A stretch of 64,000 nt of DNA, taken from an uncultured Lachnospiraceae bacterium (GTDB lineage: Bacteria > Bacillota > Clostridia > Lachnospirales > Lachnospiraceae). Below the pieces are notes generated by a model. The model did no database searches. It worked only from the letters and a program-made list of their open reading frames with translations, and was not told the origin of the DNA. Where the stretch lies: assembly GCA_934438085.1 (NCBI GenBank), contig CAKSBC010000001.1, forward strand, positions 1 through 64,000. The letters are read 5' to 3'. This document shows positions 45,209 to 54,935 of this stretch, piece by piece; within the stretch, counting starts at the first letter, position 1, and every line of letters starts with the position of its first letter. The position numbers were made by a program, and so were the translations under genes.

Positions 45209-45475
45209 TCAGCCTATTGCCTTTTCGGTATTGTATGCCTCTCTTACCGCCTTTGCAAACTGATCGGCGCAGGATGTACCTCTTCCCCCACAGTCATTTC
45301 CCAAAAGTATGCTCTCGATTTTGTCAACAGTCATACCGTCTGTAAGCTTTGCAACAGCCTTAAGGTTGCCGTTGCAGCCACCTGTAAATACGACATTAGT
45401 TATAATATCGCCGTCAATATCAAAGTCAATAGTTTTAGCACAAACGCCGCTTGTTTTATATGTATAGTGCATCAT
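45209..45475 (-). CDS. TSCPD-domain protein (TIGR03905-type)
   Basis: The 88-residue protein is almost entirely a TSCPD domain, the small Cys-containing module otherwise seen near the C-terminus of some ribonucleotide reductases. Cysteines occur in SGVCAKT, FTGGCNGN and GNDCGGRGTSCADQF, and could bind metal or form redox pairs. The ATG at 45475 is taken because AGAGGG lies 9 bases upstream; an open frame extending further upstream would run through the hairpin at 45530-45581. Function is unknown. It sits between purL and guaB on the same strand. Confidence 0.85.
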   Translation of the reverse strand: MMHYTYKTSGVCAKTIDFDIDGDIITNVVFTGGCNGNLKAVAKLTDGMTVDKIESILLGNDCGGRGTSCADQFAKAVREAYNTEKAIG

Positions 45476-45529
45476 TATATCTACCCTCTCAATATAATTG
45501 CAAGTATTTTTTTGAATATTTAATATAAC

Positions 45530-45581
45530 TTCTTTTCTTTGCAGCAAAGATCCTTAAAGAGATCTCCTGCAAAGAAAAGAA
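45530..45581. other. Perfect 15-bp stem-loop between purL and the TSCPD gene
   Basis: Arms 45530-45544 and 45567-45581 are perfectly complementary around a 22-base loop. On the minus strand no T run follows. It starts 12 bases past the purL stop and probably stabilises or processes the purL message. Confidence 0.7.
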
Positions 45582-45592
45582 TAATTATTCAA

Positions 45593-48500
45593 TCAGCCTT
45601 TAAAATATTTAACAGCAGCTTCAAACATACGAATATCGTAATTTCCCGGAACATTCTTATAAAGACCTAATCCGATACGCTCAGCATGTCCCATCTTGCC
45701 GAATACTCTTCCGTCAGGTGAGGTGATTCCTTCTATAGCGTAAGCTGAATTATTAGGATTATAATGAATATCCTCTGTCGCAGCACCGTGATCGTCAACA
45801 TACTGTGTAGCGATCTGTCCGTTTGCTGCGAGCTCTCTGATAAGCTTTTCTTCAGCTATGAAGCGTCCTTCTCCGTGTGAAACAGGAACTGAATATACCT
45901 CTCCCGGCTCTGTAAGCGCAAGCCAAGGTGACTTGTTGCTCGCTATACGTGTCTTAACAATGCGTGACTGGTGTCTGCCGATAGTATTAAAGGTCAGTGT
46001 AGGACAATGCTCATCTGTATCAATGATCTTTCCGTAAGGAACAAGTCCCAGCTTTATAAGTGCCTGGAAGCCATTGCAGATTCCGCACATAAGTCCGCCT
46101 CTGTTGTCAAGAAGATCCGTAACAGCGTCCTTAACAGCCTGGTTTCTAAAGAATGCGGTGATAAACTTTCCGCTTCCGTCAGGCTCGTCTCCGCCTGAGA
46201 AACCGCCAGGAATGAATATCATCTGTGACTGCTTAACAAGCTCGGCAAATTTTTCTACACTGTCAGAAACTGCTTCAGGAGTAAGGTTTTTAACTACGAA
46301 TATCTCCGGCTCAGCTCCGGCATCAGCAACAGCCTTTGCACTGTCGTACTCACAGTTAGTTCCCGGGAATGCAGGAATAGCAACCTTAGGTCTTGCAGTC
46401 TTAACTGCAGGTACAGCCCACTTGTCAGCCTTAAACTCAAATGCCTCGTACTTGTCTGCACCCTGATCTATATTGCAGGTAAATACGCTCTCAAGCTTAT
46501 CCTCATATGCAGTAAGAACATCATCAAGAACAAGCTCCTCATTACCGAGGCGGATGATCCTGTCTGTAACAGTCTCACCAAGATCCGTTACATCATATGC
46601 CGGACAGCTGTCAGGTATAGCCTGCTCGTCTGTAAGTTCCATTACAAAGCTTAAGTACTTCTTTGAGAAGATATCCTGTACGCTGATCTCCGGCTCATAA
46701 ACAAAGCCTATCATGTTTCCGAAGCACATCTTCATAACAGCCTCTGCAATGCCGCCGATGCCCGGTGTATAGCAGGCAACAGCCTTGCCGGCTCTTAAAA
46801 GCTTTGTTACTGCATCAAAGGTCTCAAGCAATGACTTAGACTCAGGGAGTCCGTCCTCTCCGAACTTAGGGCTTAATACAACTACCTTGTGACCTGCCGC
46901 CTTAAACTCAGGTGAAACGATATCTGATGTCTTCTGAGTTGTTATTGCAAATGAAACAAGTGTCGGCGGAACATGTATTTCTTCAAAGGATCCTGACATG
47001 GAATCCTTTCCTCCGATAGCTGCAATACCAAACTCCATCTGAGCTCTGAATGCACCTAAAAGAGCTGAAAGCGGCTTGCCCCACTTCTCCGGATCCCTGC
47101 CAAGCTTCTCAAAATATTCCTGGAATGAAAGATATACATCCTTAAATTCTGCTCCGGTAGCAACAAGCTTAGCTGCTGAATCCGCAACAGCCATGTATGC
47201 TCCGTGGAACGGGCTCTTTTCTGTGATGAAAGGATCATATCCCCATGACATTACAGAACAGTTGTCTGTATGCTTCTTCTCTACAGAGATCTTCTGTACC
47301 ATTGCCTGAATAGGGGTAAGCTGATACTTTCCTCCGAAAGGCATAAGTACTGTTCCTGCTCCGATAGTAGAGTCAAATCTTTCAGAAAGTCCTCTCTTTG
47401 AACAGCAGTTAAGATCTGAAGCCATTGTCATATAGTTATCTGCAAAGCTTCCATTTATCTCTTCGCTGAAAGAGATAGGAGCTGCAGTTTTAACATCGAT
47501 ATGCTTTTCGGCACCGTTGGTATCAAGGAATGCTCTGCTGATATCAACTATCTTTTTGCCGTTCCATGTCATTGTAAGTCTCGGATCAGCCTTAACTACA
47601 GCTACCTTGACTGCCTGAAGGTTCTCCATAGCTGCAAGCTCAAGGAAACGATCTGCATCCTTTGCCTCAACAACTACAGCCATACGCTCCTGAGACTCAC
47701 TTATAGCAAGCTCAGTTCCGTCAAGACCCTCATACTTCTTAGGAACTGCATTAAGATCTATATCAAGTCCGTCAGCAAGCTCTCCGATAGCAACAGAAAC
47801 TCCGCCTGCACCAAAGTCATTGCAGCGCTTGATAAGTCTTGAAGCCTCTTCATTTCTGAATAATCTCTGAAGCTTTCTTTCCTCAGGTGCATTACCCTTC
47901 TGAACCTCTGCTCCGCAGTTTTCTACAGAATGTGCATTGTGTGCCTTAGATGATCCTGTTGCACCGCCGATACCGTCACGTCCCGTGCTTCCTCCAAGGT
48001 AGATGACAATGTCACCGGCCTCAGGTCTCTCACGGCGAACATTCTTTTCAGGAGCGGCAGCAACTACAGCTCCGATCTCCATTCTCTTTGCCACATAACC
48101 CGGATGATAGATCTCATCTACCATACCTGTAGCAAGACCGATCTGGTTACCGTAGGATGAGTATCCGTTAGCAGCTGTTGTAACGATCTTACGCTGCGGA
48201 AGCTTACCCGGAATAGTTTCTGATACAGGCTTCAACGGATCAGCCGCACCTGTAAGTCTCATTGCCGAATAAACATATGAACGTCCTGAAAGCGGATCTC
48301 TTATAGCACCGCCGATGCAGGTTGCTGCTCCACCGAAAGGCTCGATCTCTGTAGGATGGTTATGGGTCTCATTTTTGAAAAGAAGAAGCCAAGGCTCTTT
48401 AACATTGTCAACCTCGATCTCCATTTTTACTGTACATGCATTGATTTCTTCAGACTCATCAAGCTTATCCAGCTTTCCTGCCTTTTTAAGAGCCTTTGCC

Positions 48501-49309
48501 GCAAGTGTACCTATATCCATAAGACATACAGGCTTTGTACGTCCGAGCGACTTTCTTGTCTCAATGTACTTGTCATATTCCTTCTTTAGTAGCTCGTCCT
48601 CAAATGTAACATTATCAATGATAGTGTTAAATGTTGTATGACGGCAGTGATCCGACCAATATGTATCTATCATCTTGATCTCGGTGATAGTAGGATCTCT
48701 GTGCTCATTTCTGAAGTATTCCTGACAATAAGCTATATCATCAAGATCCATTGCAAGTCCGTTAGCTTTTATGAATTCGTCAAGCGCCTCTCTTGACATA
48801 CCGTCAAAGCCCTCAACAGTCATGACCTCTGTAGGAATTGCATAATCTGTCTTGAGCGTTTCAGGCAGCTCAAAGGATGCCTCTCTTGCCTCAACAGGGT
48901 TGATGACATATTTTTTGATAGTTTCTATATCAGCTTCACTTAAGTTTCCGTAAAGAGCATAAATCTTCGCACTTCTTACTATCGGCTTTTCCTTCTGTGA
49001 AATAAGCTGTATACACTGTGCAGCAGAATCCGCTCTCTGATCGAACTGTCCCGGAAGATACTCCACTGCAAAGCAGTAGGCTCCGTCAGTATCAATGCTC
49101 TCTGAAACAATATCAACCTGCGGCTCTGAAAAAACAGTCTTTACCGCATAGTCAAAAAGCTCTCTGTCAATATTCTCCGCATCGTATCTGTTATACAGGC
49201 GAACATCAGAAAGCCCTTCAATTCCGAGCAGTCCTCTTGCATCACTAAAGAGTGACTTTGCCTCGTTAGCGTACTCCTTCTTTTTTTCAACAAAGACTCT
49301 GTATACCAT
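45593..49309 (-). CDS. purL: Phosphoribosylformylglycinamidine synthase, single-chain
   Basis: This enzyme converts FGAR to FGAM using glutamine and ATP. The 1238-residue chain joins the synthetase (about 1-960; DTYWSDHCRHTTFNT, NETHNHPTEIEPFGGAATCIGG, GSTGRDGIGGATGSS) and a C-terminal class I glutaminase (about 980-1238; FPGTNCEYDSA, GGFSGGDEPDG, CGICNGFQAL nucleophile Cys, SHGEGRF). So no separate purS or purQ is needed, unlike Bacillus. The length and style fit the clade II FGAM synthases of Clostridia. It lies 49 bases after purD. Confidence 0.97.
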   Translation of the reverse strand: MVYRVFVEKKKEYANEAKSLFSDARGLLGIEGLSDVRLYNRYDAENIDRELFDYAVKTVFSEPQVDIVSESIDTDGAYCFAVEYLPGQFDQRADSAAQCIQLISQKEKPIVRSAKIYALYGNLSEADIETIKKYVINPVEAREASFELPETLKTDYAIPTEVMTVEGFDGMSREALDEFIKANGLAMDLDDIAYCQEYFRNEHRDPTITEIKMIDTYWSDHCRHTTFNTIIDNVTFEDELLKKEYDKYIETRKSLGRTKPVCLMDIGTLAAKALKKAGKLDKLDESEEINACTVKMEIEVDNVKEPWLLLFKNETHNHPTEIEPFGGAATCIGGAIRDPLSGRSYVYSAMRLTGAADPLKPVSETIPGKLPQRKIVTTAANGYSSYGNQIGLATGMVDEIYHPGYVAKRMEIGAVVAAAPEKNVRRERPEAGDIVIYLGGSTGRDGIGGATGSSKAHNAHSVENCGAEVQKGNAPEERKLQRLFRNEEASRLIKRCNDFGAGGVSVAIGELADGLDIDLNAVPKKYEGLDGTELAISESQERMAVVVEAKDADRFLELAAMENLQAVKVAVVKADPRLTMTWNGKKIVDISRAFLDTNGAEKHIDVKTAAPISFSEEINGSFADNYMTMASDLNCCSKRGLSERFDSTIGAGTVLMPFGGKYQLTPIQAMVQKISVEKKHTDNCSVMSWGYDPFITEKSPFHGAYMAVADSAAKLVATGAEFKDVYLSFQEYFEKLGRDPEKWGKPLSALLGAFRAQMEFGIAAIGGKDSMSGSFEEIHVPPTLVSFAITTQKTSDIVSPEFKAAGHKVVVLSPKFGEDGLPESKSLLETFDAVTKLLRAGKAVACYTPGIGGIAEAVMKMCFGNMIGFVYEPEISVQDIFSKKYLSFVMELTDEQAIPDSCPAYDVTDLGETVTDRIIRLGNEELVLDDVLTAYEDKLESVFTCNIDQGADKYEAFEFKADKWAVPAVKTARPKVAIPAFPGTNCEYDSAKAVADAGAEPEIFVVKNLTPEAVSDSVEKFAELVKQSQMIFIPGGFSGGDEPDGSGKFITAFFRNQAVKDAVTDLLDNRGGLMCGICNGFQALIKLGLVPYGKIIDTDEHCPTLTFNTIGRHQSRIVKTRIASNKSPWLALTEPGEVYSVPVSHGEGRFIAEEKLIRELAANGQIATQYVDDHGAATEDIHYNPNNSAYAIEGITSPDGRVFGKMGHAERIGLGLYKNVPGNYDIRMFEAAVKYFKG

Positions 49310-49358
49310 TAATCAAACCTCTGAAAATCAATAATATTTCTGTAAATGTCTAATTTAC

Positions 49359-50624
49359 TTATACCGTTGCCTTAAGTGCCCTTTGACCGATGTCATGACG
49401 ATAGTACTCATTATCAAAATGAACTTTATCAACTATCTTGTATGCATCCTCAATGGCTTCCTTGAGCGTAGGTGCTACAGCTGTGCAGCCAAGTACTCTG
49501 CCGCCGTTTGTAACAAGCTTACCGTCCGCGATCTTTGCTCCTGCTACATATACCTTATCCTTTACTTCATCAGGTATAGTAAGCTCCAGGCCTTTATCAT
49601 ACTTGATCGGATAACCTTCTGATGCCATGATCACGCAGCATGCATTTTTATCGCTGAAGCGTACCTTGGTTTCAGAAAGTCTTTCCTCAGTAACTGCCAT
49701 CATTATCTCAAGGAGATCTGACTCAAGAAGAGGCAGAACTACCTGTGTTTCAGGATCGCCGAAGCGGCAGTTATATTCAATGACCTTAGGTCCGTTCTTT
49801 GTTAGCATAAGTCCGAAATAAAGACAGCCCTTAAAGGTGCGACATTCCTTATTCATAGCCTCAATAGTAGGAAGGAATATCTTTTCCATACACTCAGCTG
49901 CAATAGCATCCGTATAATATGGGTTAGGTGCAACCGTACCCATACCTCCTGTATTAAGTCCGGTATCATTGTCTCCTGCACGCTTATGATCCATTGATGA
50001 GATCATAGGAACTACTGTCTTACCGTCTGTAAATGAAAGTACAGATACCTCAGGACCCTCAAGGAATTCCTCGATAACTACATGGTCACCGCTTGCGCCG
50101 AATACCCTATCCTCCATCATGCTCTTAACAGCCTGTCTTGCTTCATCTCTTGTAAGAGCAATGATAACTCCCTTACCGAGTGCAAGTCCGTCAGCCTTAA
50201 TTACTGTAGGAATAGGTGCTGTCTCGAGATATTCAAGAGCCTTATTCATATCGTCAAATACTTCATATCCTGCTGTAGGTATGCCGTATTTCTTCATAAG
50301 ATCCTTTGAAAAGACCTTTGAACCCTCGATAATAGCTGCATTTGCCTTAGGTCCGAAGGCAGGTATGCCAACAGCCTCAAGAGCATCTACACAGCCGAGA
50401 ACAAGCGGATCATCCGGTGCCACAATGGCATAATCAATTGAATTTGCCTTTGCAAACTCTACGATCTTATCTATATCCTTTGCTCCGATATCCACGCACT
50501 CAGCATCCTCAGCCATTCCGCCGTTGCCCGGAAGTGCATAGATCTTCTCAACATTCTTATTTTCTTTGATTTTCTTAATAATAGCGTGCTCACGTCCGCC
50601 GCCGCCGACTACAAGTATCTTCAT
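49359..50624 (-). CDS. purD: Phosphoribosylamine-glycine ligase
   Basis: PurD makes GAR from phosphoribosylamine, glycine and ATP, the second pathway step. The 421-residue ATP-grasp enzyme begins MKILVVGGGGREHAI and shows FGPKANAAIIEGSKVFSKDLMKKYGIPTAGY, LALGKGVIIA and ECRTFKGCLYFGLMLTKNGPKVIEYNCRFGDPETQ. It sits between the AICAR formyltransferase (18 bases upstream) and purL. Confidence 0.97.
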   Translation of the reverse strand: MKILVVGGGGREHAIIKKIKENKNVEKIYALPGNGGMAEDAECVDIGAKDIDKIVEFAKANSIDYAIVAPDDPLVLGCVDALEAVGIPAFGPKANAAIIEGSKVFSKDLMKKYGIPTAGYEVFDDMNKALEYLETAPIPTVIKADGLALGKGVIIALTRDEARQAVKSMMEDRVFGASGDHVVIEEFLEGPEVSVLSFTDGKTVVPMISSMDHKRAGDNDTGLNTGGMGTVAPNPYYTDAIAAECMEKIFLPTIEAMNKECRTFKGCLYFGLMLTKNGPKVIEYNCRFGDPETQVVLPLLESDLLEIMMAVTEERLSETKVRFSDKNACCVIMASEGYPIKYDKGLELTIPDEVKDKVYVAGAKIADGKLVTNGGRVLGCTAVAPTLKEAIEDAYKIVDKVHFDNEYYRHDIGQRALKATV

Positions 50625-50642
50625 CCTAATATTCCCCTGTTA

Positions 50643-51821
50643 TTAATGATGGAAAAGTCTCATTCCTGTAAATGCCATTACGATTCCGTATTTATCGGCT
50701 GTTTCTATAACATGATCATCTCTGATAGATCCGCCTGGCTCGGCAATATACTGAACTCCTGATTTTCTTGCTCTTTCAACGTTATCTCCGAATGGGAAGA
50801 ATGCGTCAGAACCTACGGTAACACCGCTCTGAGTTGCAATCCATGCCTTTTTCTCATCAGCTGTAAGCGGCTCCGGCTTTTCTGTAAATACTCTCTGCCA
50901 CTCACCGTCTCTTAAGATATCCTCGTACTCATCAGAGGTATAAATATCAATAGCATTGTCCCTGTCAGGTCTTCTGATTCCCTCTACGAACTTAAGTCCG
51001 AGAACCTTCGGATTCTGTCTTAAATACCAGTTATCAGCCTTGTTGCCTGCAAGTCTGGTGCAGTGAATACGGCTCTGCTGTCCTGCTCCGACTCCTATAG
51101 CCTGTCCGTCCTTTACATAGCATACTGAGTTTGACTGTGTATACTTAAGTGTGATGAGGGCAACTATCATGTCGATCTTGGCACTTTCAGGAAGCTCCTT
51201 GTTCTTGGTAACGATATTTCCTAAAAGCTCGTTATCGATCTTGAAATCATTATGACCCTGCTCAAAGGTAACTCCGAATACATCCTTGAATTCCTCATGT
51301 GCAGGAAGGTAAGAAGGGTCGATCTTTACTACATTGTAATTACCCTTTTTCTTTGTCTTGAGTATCTCAAGAGCCTCGTCTGTATATCCCGGAGCAATGA
51401 TTCCGTCAGAAACCTCATCCTTAAGGTAACGTGCTGTAGCTGCATCACAGACATCACTTAATGCAGCCCAATCTCCGTAGGAGCAGAGTCTGTCAGCGCC
51501 TCTTGCTCTGATATAAGCGCATGCAATAGGGCTGAGCTCAGCGTCCGCATCAACAAAATACATCTTTCTGTCAATGTCGCTTAAAGGATGACCTACAGCT
51601 GCACCGGCAGGTGATACATGCTTGAAGGATGCTGCAGAAGGAAGACCTGTTGCTTCCTTTAACTCCTTTACAAGCTGCCAAGAATTAAAAGCATCAAGGA
51701 AATTGATAAATCCCGGTCTGCCGTTGAGAACATCTACCGGAAGGTCAGAACCGTCTCTCATGAAAATGCGTGACGGCTTCTGATTTGGGTTGCATCCATA
51801 TTTTAACTGTATCTCCTTCAT
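50643..51821 (-). CDS. Stand-alone AICAR formyltransferase (PurH C-terminal domain homologue)
   Basis: The 392-residue protein transfers a formyl group from 10-formyl-THF to AICAR, giving FAICAR. It begins near LKYGCNPNQKPS, the AICARFT hallmark, and carries KHVSPAGAAVG and the C-terminal SDAFFPFGDNVERARKSGVQYIAEPGGSIRDDHVI...FTGMRLFHH. The N-terminal MGS-like IMP cyclohydrolase domain of ordinary PurH (about 200 residues) is missing. The next gene upstream encodes a PurO-type cyclohydrolase that would complete the reaction. GAGAGGGAG precedes the ATG. Confidence 0.93.
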   Translation of the reverse strand: MKEIQLKYGCNPNQKPSRIFMRDGSDLPVDVLNGRPGFINFLDAFNSWQLVKELKEATGLPSAASFKHVSPAGAAVGHPLSDIDRKMYFVDADAELSPIACAYIRARGADRLCSYGDWAALSDVCDAATARYLKDEVSDGIIAPGYTDEALEILKTKKKGNYNVVKIDPSYLPAHEEFKDVFGVTFEQGHNDFKIDNELLGNIVTKNKELPESAKIDMIVALITLKYTQSNSVCYVKDGQAIGVGAGQQSRIHCTRLAGNKADNWYLRQNPKVLGLKFVEGIRRPDRDNAIDIYTSDEYEDILRDGEWQRVFTEKPEPLTADEKKAWIATQSGVTVGSDAFFPFGDNVERARKSGVQYIAEPGGSIRDDHVIETADKYGIVMAFTGMRLFHH

Positions 51822-51871
51822 TTCGACTCCCTCTCCTGTCTTAAGAAAAAACTTAATATATTGATTTATAA

Positions 51872-52582
51872 TTAAACGTTATCGTTAATGATAAGCTGTT
51901 CATACTCACCGCTCTCAATATCAGTAAATCTGACAAAAAGTGAAACACGGTTATCTCTGTTGAGATTCGTCCAGAGCATGCCTGCATAGGTGTCAAGATC
52001 ATCAACGATATCTACTCTTTCAGGTTCGCCCTGGAATGTAGGGATAGGGTTGCCGTCTGTCACATATGTGTGAATGAAGTGACCGAGTCCCGGTACAGCC
52101 GGATACTCAAAGAACTGTCTTACGCATGCAGAGCCTTCAAGATCTACAGACTTAAGAATGGAAAGCTTATAGCTTCCGTCCTTTGCCTGGATTCCTGAAA
52201 TACGAGGTGTCCAGTTAGGGCCGTCAGGCTCAAACTCTCTGGTTCTTAACGCCTCTTCGAATGTACTGCCGTTCTTCATAGTGTCAACTATAGTGTCGGT
52301 CTGATCTCCGTTAGTCACAACGAGATCATCACCGATCTCTCTTACAGGATGATATATAATAAGGCTCGGATCCTCTAAAAGTGAAGGATCAAATGCCTCT
52401 GTGCTGATACCATCGACTTCCTCTGAGAATACTCTGTTGCGGCTGTTAGTGCTGCGTCCCATAATAAAATAAGCCGAAACCTTTTTTGTTCCGTCAGGTG
52501 TGATGCCAAGGATGATGCCGCGGCCAGGATATGTATTATTCTTAAGCTTCTCAGCAATTGAGCCAATTTCGTAAATATTCAT
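51872..52582 (-). CDS. purO: IMP cyclohydrolase, archaeal PurO type
   Basis: The protein should close FAICAR to IMP, the last step of the pathway. The 236 residues match PurO-style features: GRGIILGITPDGTKKVSAYFIMGRSTNSRNRVF at the start (GR...SAYFxxxRSxxxRxR), LVVTNGDQTDTIVDTMKNG, and TPRISGI in the middle. It is unrelated to the PurH N-terminal domain, and its neighbour lacks that domain, so the pair replaces bifunctional PurH. GGGAG lies before the ATG; the gene is 50 bases upstream of the formyltransferase. Confidence 0.87.
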   Translation of the reverse strand: MNIYEIGSIAEKLKNNTYPGRGIILGITPDGTKKVSAYFIMGRSTNSRNRVFSEEVDGISTEAFDPSLLEDPSLIIYHPVREIGDDLVVTNGDQTDTIVDTMKNGSTFEEALRTREFEPDGPNWTPRISGIQAKDGSYKLSILKSVDLEGSACVRQFFEYPAVPGLGHFIHTYVTDGNPIPTFQGEPERVDIVDDLDTYAGMLWTNLNRDNRVSLFVRFTDIESGEYEQLIINDNV

Positions 52583-52697
52583 ATTTTCTCCCGTTATTGA
52601 TTAAAGCATGATACAACAACGCGCAAAGCCTCTTGTATCTGCGACAATTTCTCGATCAGCAGATCGTGTATATTTAATTACTGTTACAAATATATAC

Positions 52698-53324
52698 TCA
52701 GCCTGTTATGGAAGCCGCAACAAGCTCTGCAGCCTTAGGAAGTATGATCCACTCCGCCTGTTCCATTACTCGTTTCTGGAGTACTTCAGGAGTATCGCTG
52801 TCCATTACGTCTACGGCCTTCTGCAGAATGATCTTTCCTCCGTCAGGTATCTCATTGACGAAATGAACAGTTGCGCCTGTTACCTTAACTCCGTATGACA
52901 AAGCTGCCTCATGGACCTTAAGTCCGTAAAAGCCCTGCCCGCAGAAGGAAGGGATAAGTGAAGGATGAACATTTATAATGCGGTCTCTGAAATGATCTAT
53001 AAACTTAGGCCCTAATATACTCATAAAGCCGGCCAGCACGATCATGTCGATATCAGCCGCATCCAGCACTTCTATAAGCTTATCCTCAAATGCCTCAGCA
53101 CTGCCGCATTCCTTCCTGATCACAGTCTCGGATGCTATGCCGGCCTTTGCAGCTCTTTCAAGAGCATATGCATTGCGGTTATTGGAAACTACAAGCTTAA
53201 TGCTGCCGCTTTTAATAATGCCGGAATGCTCCGCATCTATAAGCGCCTGCAGATTGGTTCCCCCTCCGGAAACCAATACTGCTATGTTTGCTTTTCTTTT
53301 ATTATTTGCTTCAATGCCTGCCAT
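52698..53324 (-). CDS. purN: Phosphoribosylglycinamide formyltransferase
   Basis: PurN formylates GAR using 10-formyl-THF. The 208 residues have the start motif NIAVLVSGGGTNLQALID, the catalytic NVHPSLIPSFCGQGFYGLKVHEAALSYGVKVTGATVHFV with Asn-His, and a downstream Asp in IPDGGKII. ATG 53324 is preferred over a longer open frame because it begins just before the family sequence and follows GAGG, 17 bases from purM. A 115-base gap to purO contains a 6-bp inverted repeat (ATCTGC/GCAGAT) but no clear terminator. Confidence 0.95.
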   Translation of the reverse strand: MAGIEANNKRKANIAVLVSGGGTNLQALIDAEHSGIIKSGSIKLVVSNNRNAYALERAAKAGIASETVIRKECGSAEAFEDKLIEVLDAADIDMIVLAGFMSILGPKFIDHFRDRIINVHPSLIPSFCGQGFYGLKVHEAALSYGVKVTGATVHFVNEIPDGGKIILQKAVDVMDSDTPEVLQKRVMEQAEWIILPKAAELVAASITG

Positions 53325-53340
53325 TTGCGCTGTTTCCTCT

Positions 53341-54375
53341 TCAGATCTTGATCTTGTCATCGCCCTCTTCGATCTCTCCGATGACATATGCCTTTTCACC
53401 TGCATTGTTAAGGATCTCAATGCACTTATCAGCATCAGAAGCCTCAACTATAACGCTCATTCCCACGCCCATGTTATAGGTGTTGAACATGTCACGCTCA
53501 GGAACATTGCCTGTCTTCTGTAAAAGGCTGAAGATAGCAGGTATTTCAATTTTTGTCTTATCTATATTAGCGCAGAGTCCGTCAGGAATAGAACGAGGGA
53601 TATTCTCATAGAAACCGCCGCCTGTAATGTGGCTGATGCCGTGGATGTCACAGCCCTCAATAGCCTTAAGCACAGATTTAACATATATCTTTGTCGGAAC
53701 TAAAAGTGCCTCACCAAGGCTCATGCCAAGCTCATCATAATGCTTTCCGAGATCTGTATGCTCAATGTCAAATACCTTTCTGACAAGAGAATAGCCGTTA
53801 GAATGAATACCGCTTGATTTGAGTGCGATAACAACATCACCCTTCTTCATGCGCTTATTATCAATGATCTTCTTCTTGTCAACGATGCCTACCGTAAAGC
53901 CTGCAAGATCGTAGTCATCAGCCGGCATAACACCCGGATGCTCTGCAGTTTCTCCGCCTATAAGCGCACAGCCTGTCTGCACACAGCCCTCTGCAACACC
54001 TGCAACGAGCTTCTCGACCTTTTTAGGATCATTTTTGCCTATAGCTATATAATCAAGGAAAAACAGAGGCTTTGCTCCGCAGCAGATAACATCGTTTACA
54101 CACATGGCAACACAATCGATACCAATTGTGTCATGCTTATCCATGAGCTGTGCAATACGCTGCTTTGTGCCTACTCCGTCAGTTCCGGAAACAAGCACAG
54201 GCTGCTCCATGCCGCTGATATCAGGCATAAAAAGGCCGCCGAAGCCTCCTATGTCAGAAACTACTCCGTCGATAAAGGTTCTCTCGACATGCTTTTTCAT
54301 AAGCTTTACGCCTTCATAACCTGCTTCAATATTGACACCCGCAGCTGCGTATGACTCTGAATGTGATTTACTCAT
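53341..54375 (-). CDS. purM: Phosphoribosylformylglycinamidine cyclo-ligase
   Basis: PurM closes FGAM to AIR. The 344 residues show SYAAAGVNIEAGYEGVKLMK, GTDGVGTKQRIAQLMDKHDTIGIDCVAMCVNDVICCGAKPLFFLDYIA, GGETAEHPGVM and GISHITGGGFYENIPR. The downstream purN gene begins 17 bases after its stop. Confidence 0.97.
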   Translation of the reverse strand: MSKSHSESYAAAGVNIEAGYEGVKLMKKHVERTFIDGVVSDIGGFGGLFMPDISGMEQPVLVSGTDGVGTKQRIAQLMDKHDTIGIDCVAMCVNDVICCGAKPLFFLDYIAIGKNDPKKVEKLVAGVAEGCVQTGCALIGGETAEHPGVMPADDYDLAGFTVGIVDKKKIIDNKRMKKGDVVIALKSSGIHSNGYSLVRKVFDIEHTDLGKHYDELGMSLGEALLVPTKIYVKSVLKAIEGCDIHGISHITGGGFYENIPRSIPDGLCANIDKTKIEIPAIFSLLQKTGNVPERDMFNTYNMGVGMSVIVEASDADKCIEILNNAGEKAYVIGEIEEGDDKIKI

Positions 54376-54443
54376 AGCTCCACCCCGTCTTTTATAGTTT
54401 AAAAAATAATTATAACTTAAAATGCTTAATTAAAGAAGAACTA

Positions 54444-54935
54444 TCAGGAAAGTTTCTCCATAACGCCGGCATCTTTTTCAAGAACCTTTTTGGCATCAGC
54501 CGCTCTCTTTGAGTCAAGCTTCTTTCTGATATCTTCATCTGCAACAGCAAGGATCTGTGCAGCAAGAAGTGCGGCATTTCCGCCGGCATTTACTGCAACA
54601 GTTGCTACAGGAATACCTGTCGGCATCTGTACTGTTGATAAAAGTGCATCCATGCCGTCAAAAACCGGTCCCTTGCATGGAATTCCGATAACCGGAAGTG
54701 TTGTATTAGCTGCTATTGCGCCTGCAAGATGTGCTGCCATTCCGGCTGCTGCAATAAGCACACCGAAGCCTGCCTCTCTTGCTCCCACTGCAAAGGCTCT
54801 CGCTTCCTCAGGAGTTCTGTGAGCTGAATAAATATGCACCTCATATGGAATTTCCAGCTCCTTTAAAACGTCTACTGCCTTCTGTATTACAGGAAGATCA
54901 CTGTCACTTCCCATTACGATTCCGATTTTTTTCAT
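54444..54935 (-). CDS. purE: N5-carboxyaminoimidazole ribonucleotide mutase
   Basis: PurE moves the carboxyl group to give CAIR. The 163 residues have IGIVMGSDSDLPVIQKAVDVL, YSAHRTPEEARAF and the C-terminal NAALLAAQILAVAD. No purK is visible nearby; class I PurE acts after PurK and class II acts directly, and the sequence alone does not settle which. ATG 54935 is chosen over 54947 because GGTGG lies 5 bases before it. It is the first pur gene, 148 bases past pyrI with no clear terminator between them. Confidence 0.95.
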   Translation of the reverse strand: MKKIGIVMGSDSDLPVIQKAVDVLKELEIPYEVHIYSAHRTPEEARAFAVGAREAGFGVLIAAAGMAAHLAGAIAANTTLPVIGIPCKGPVFDGMDALLSTVQMPTGIPVATVAVNAGGNAALLAAQILAVADEDIRKKLDSKRAADAKKVLEKDAGVMEKLS

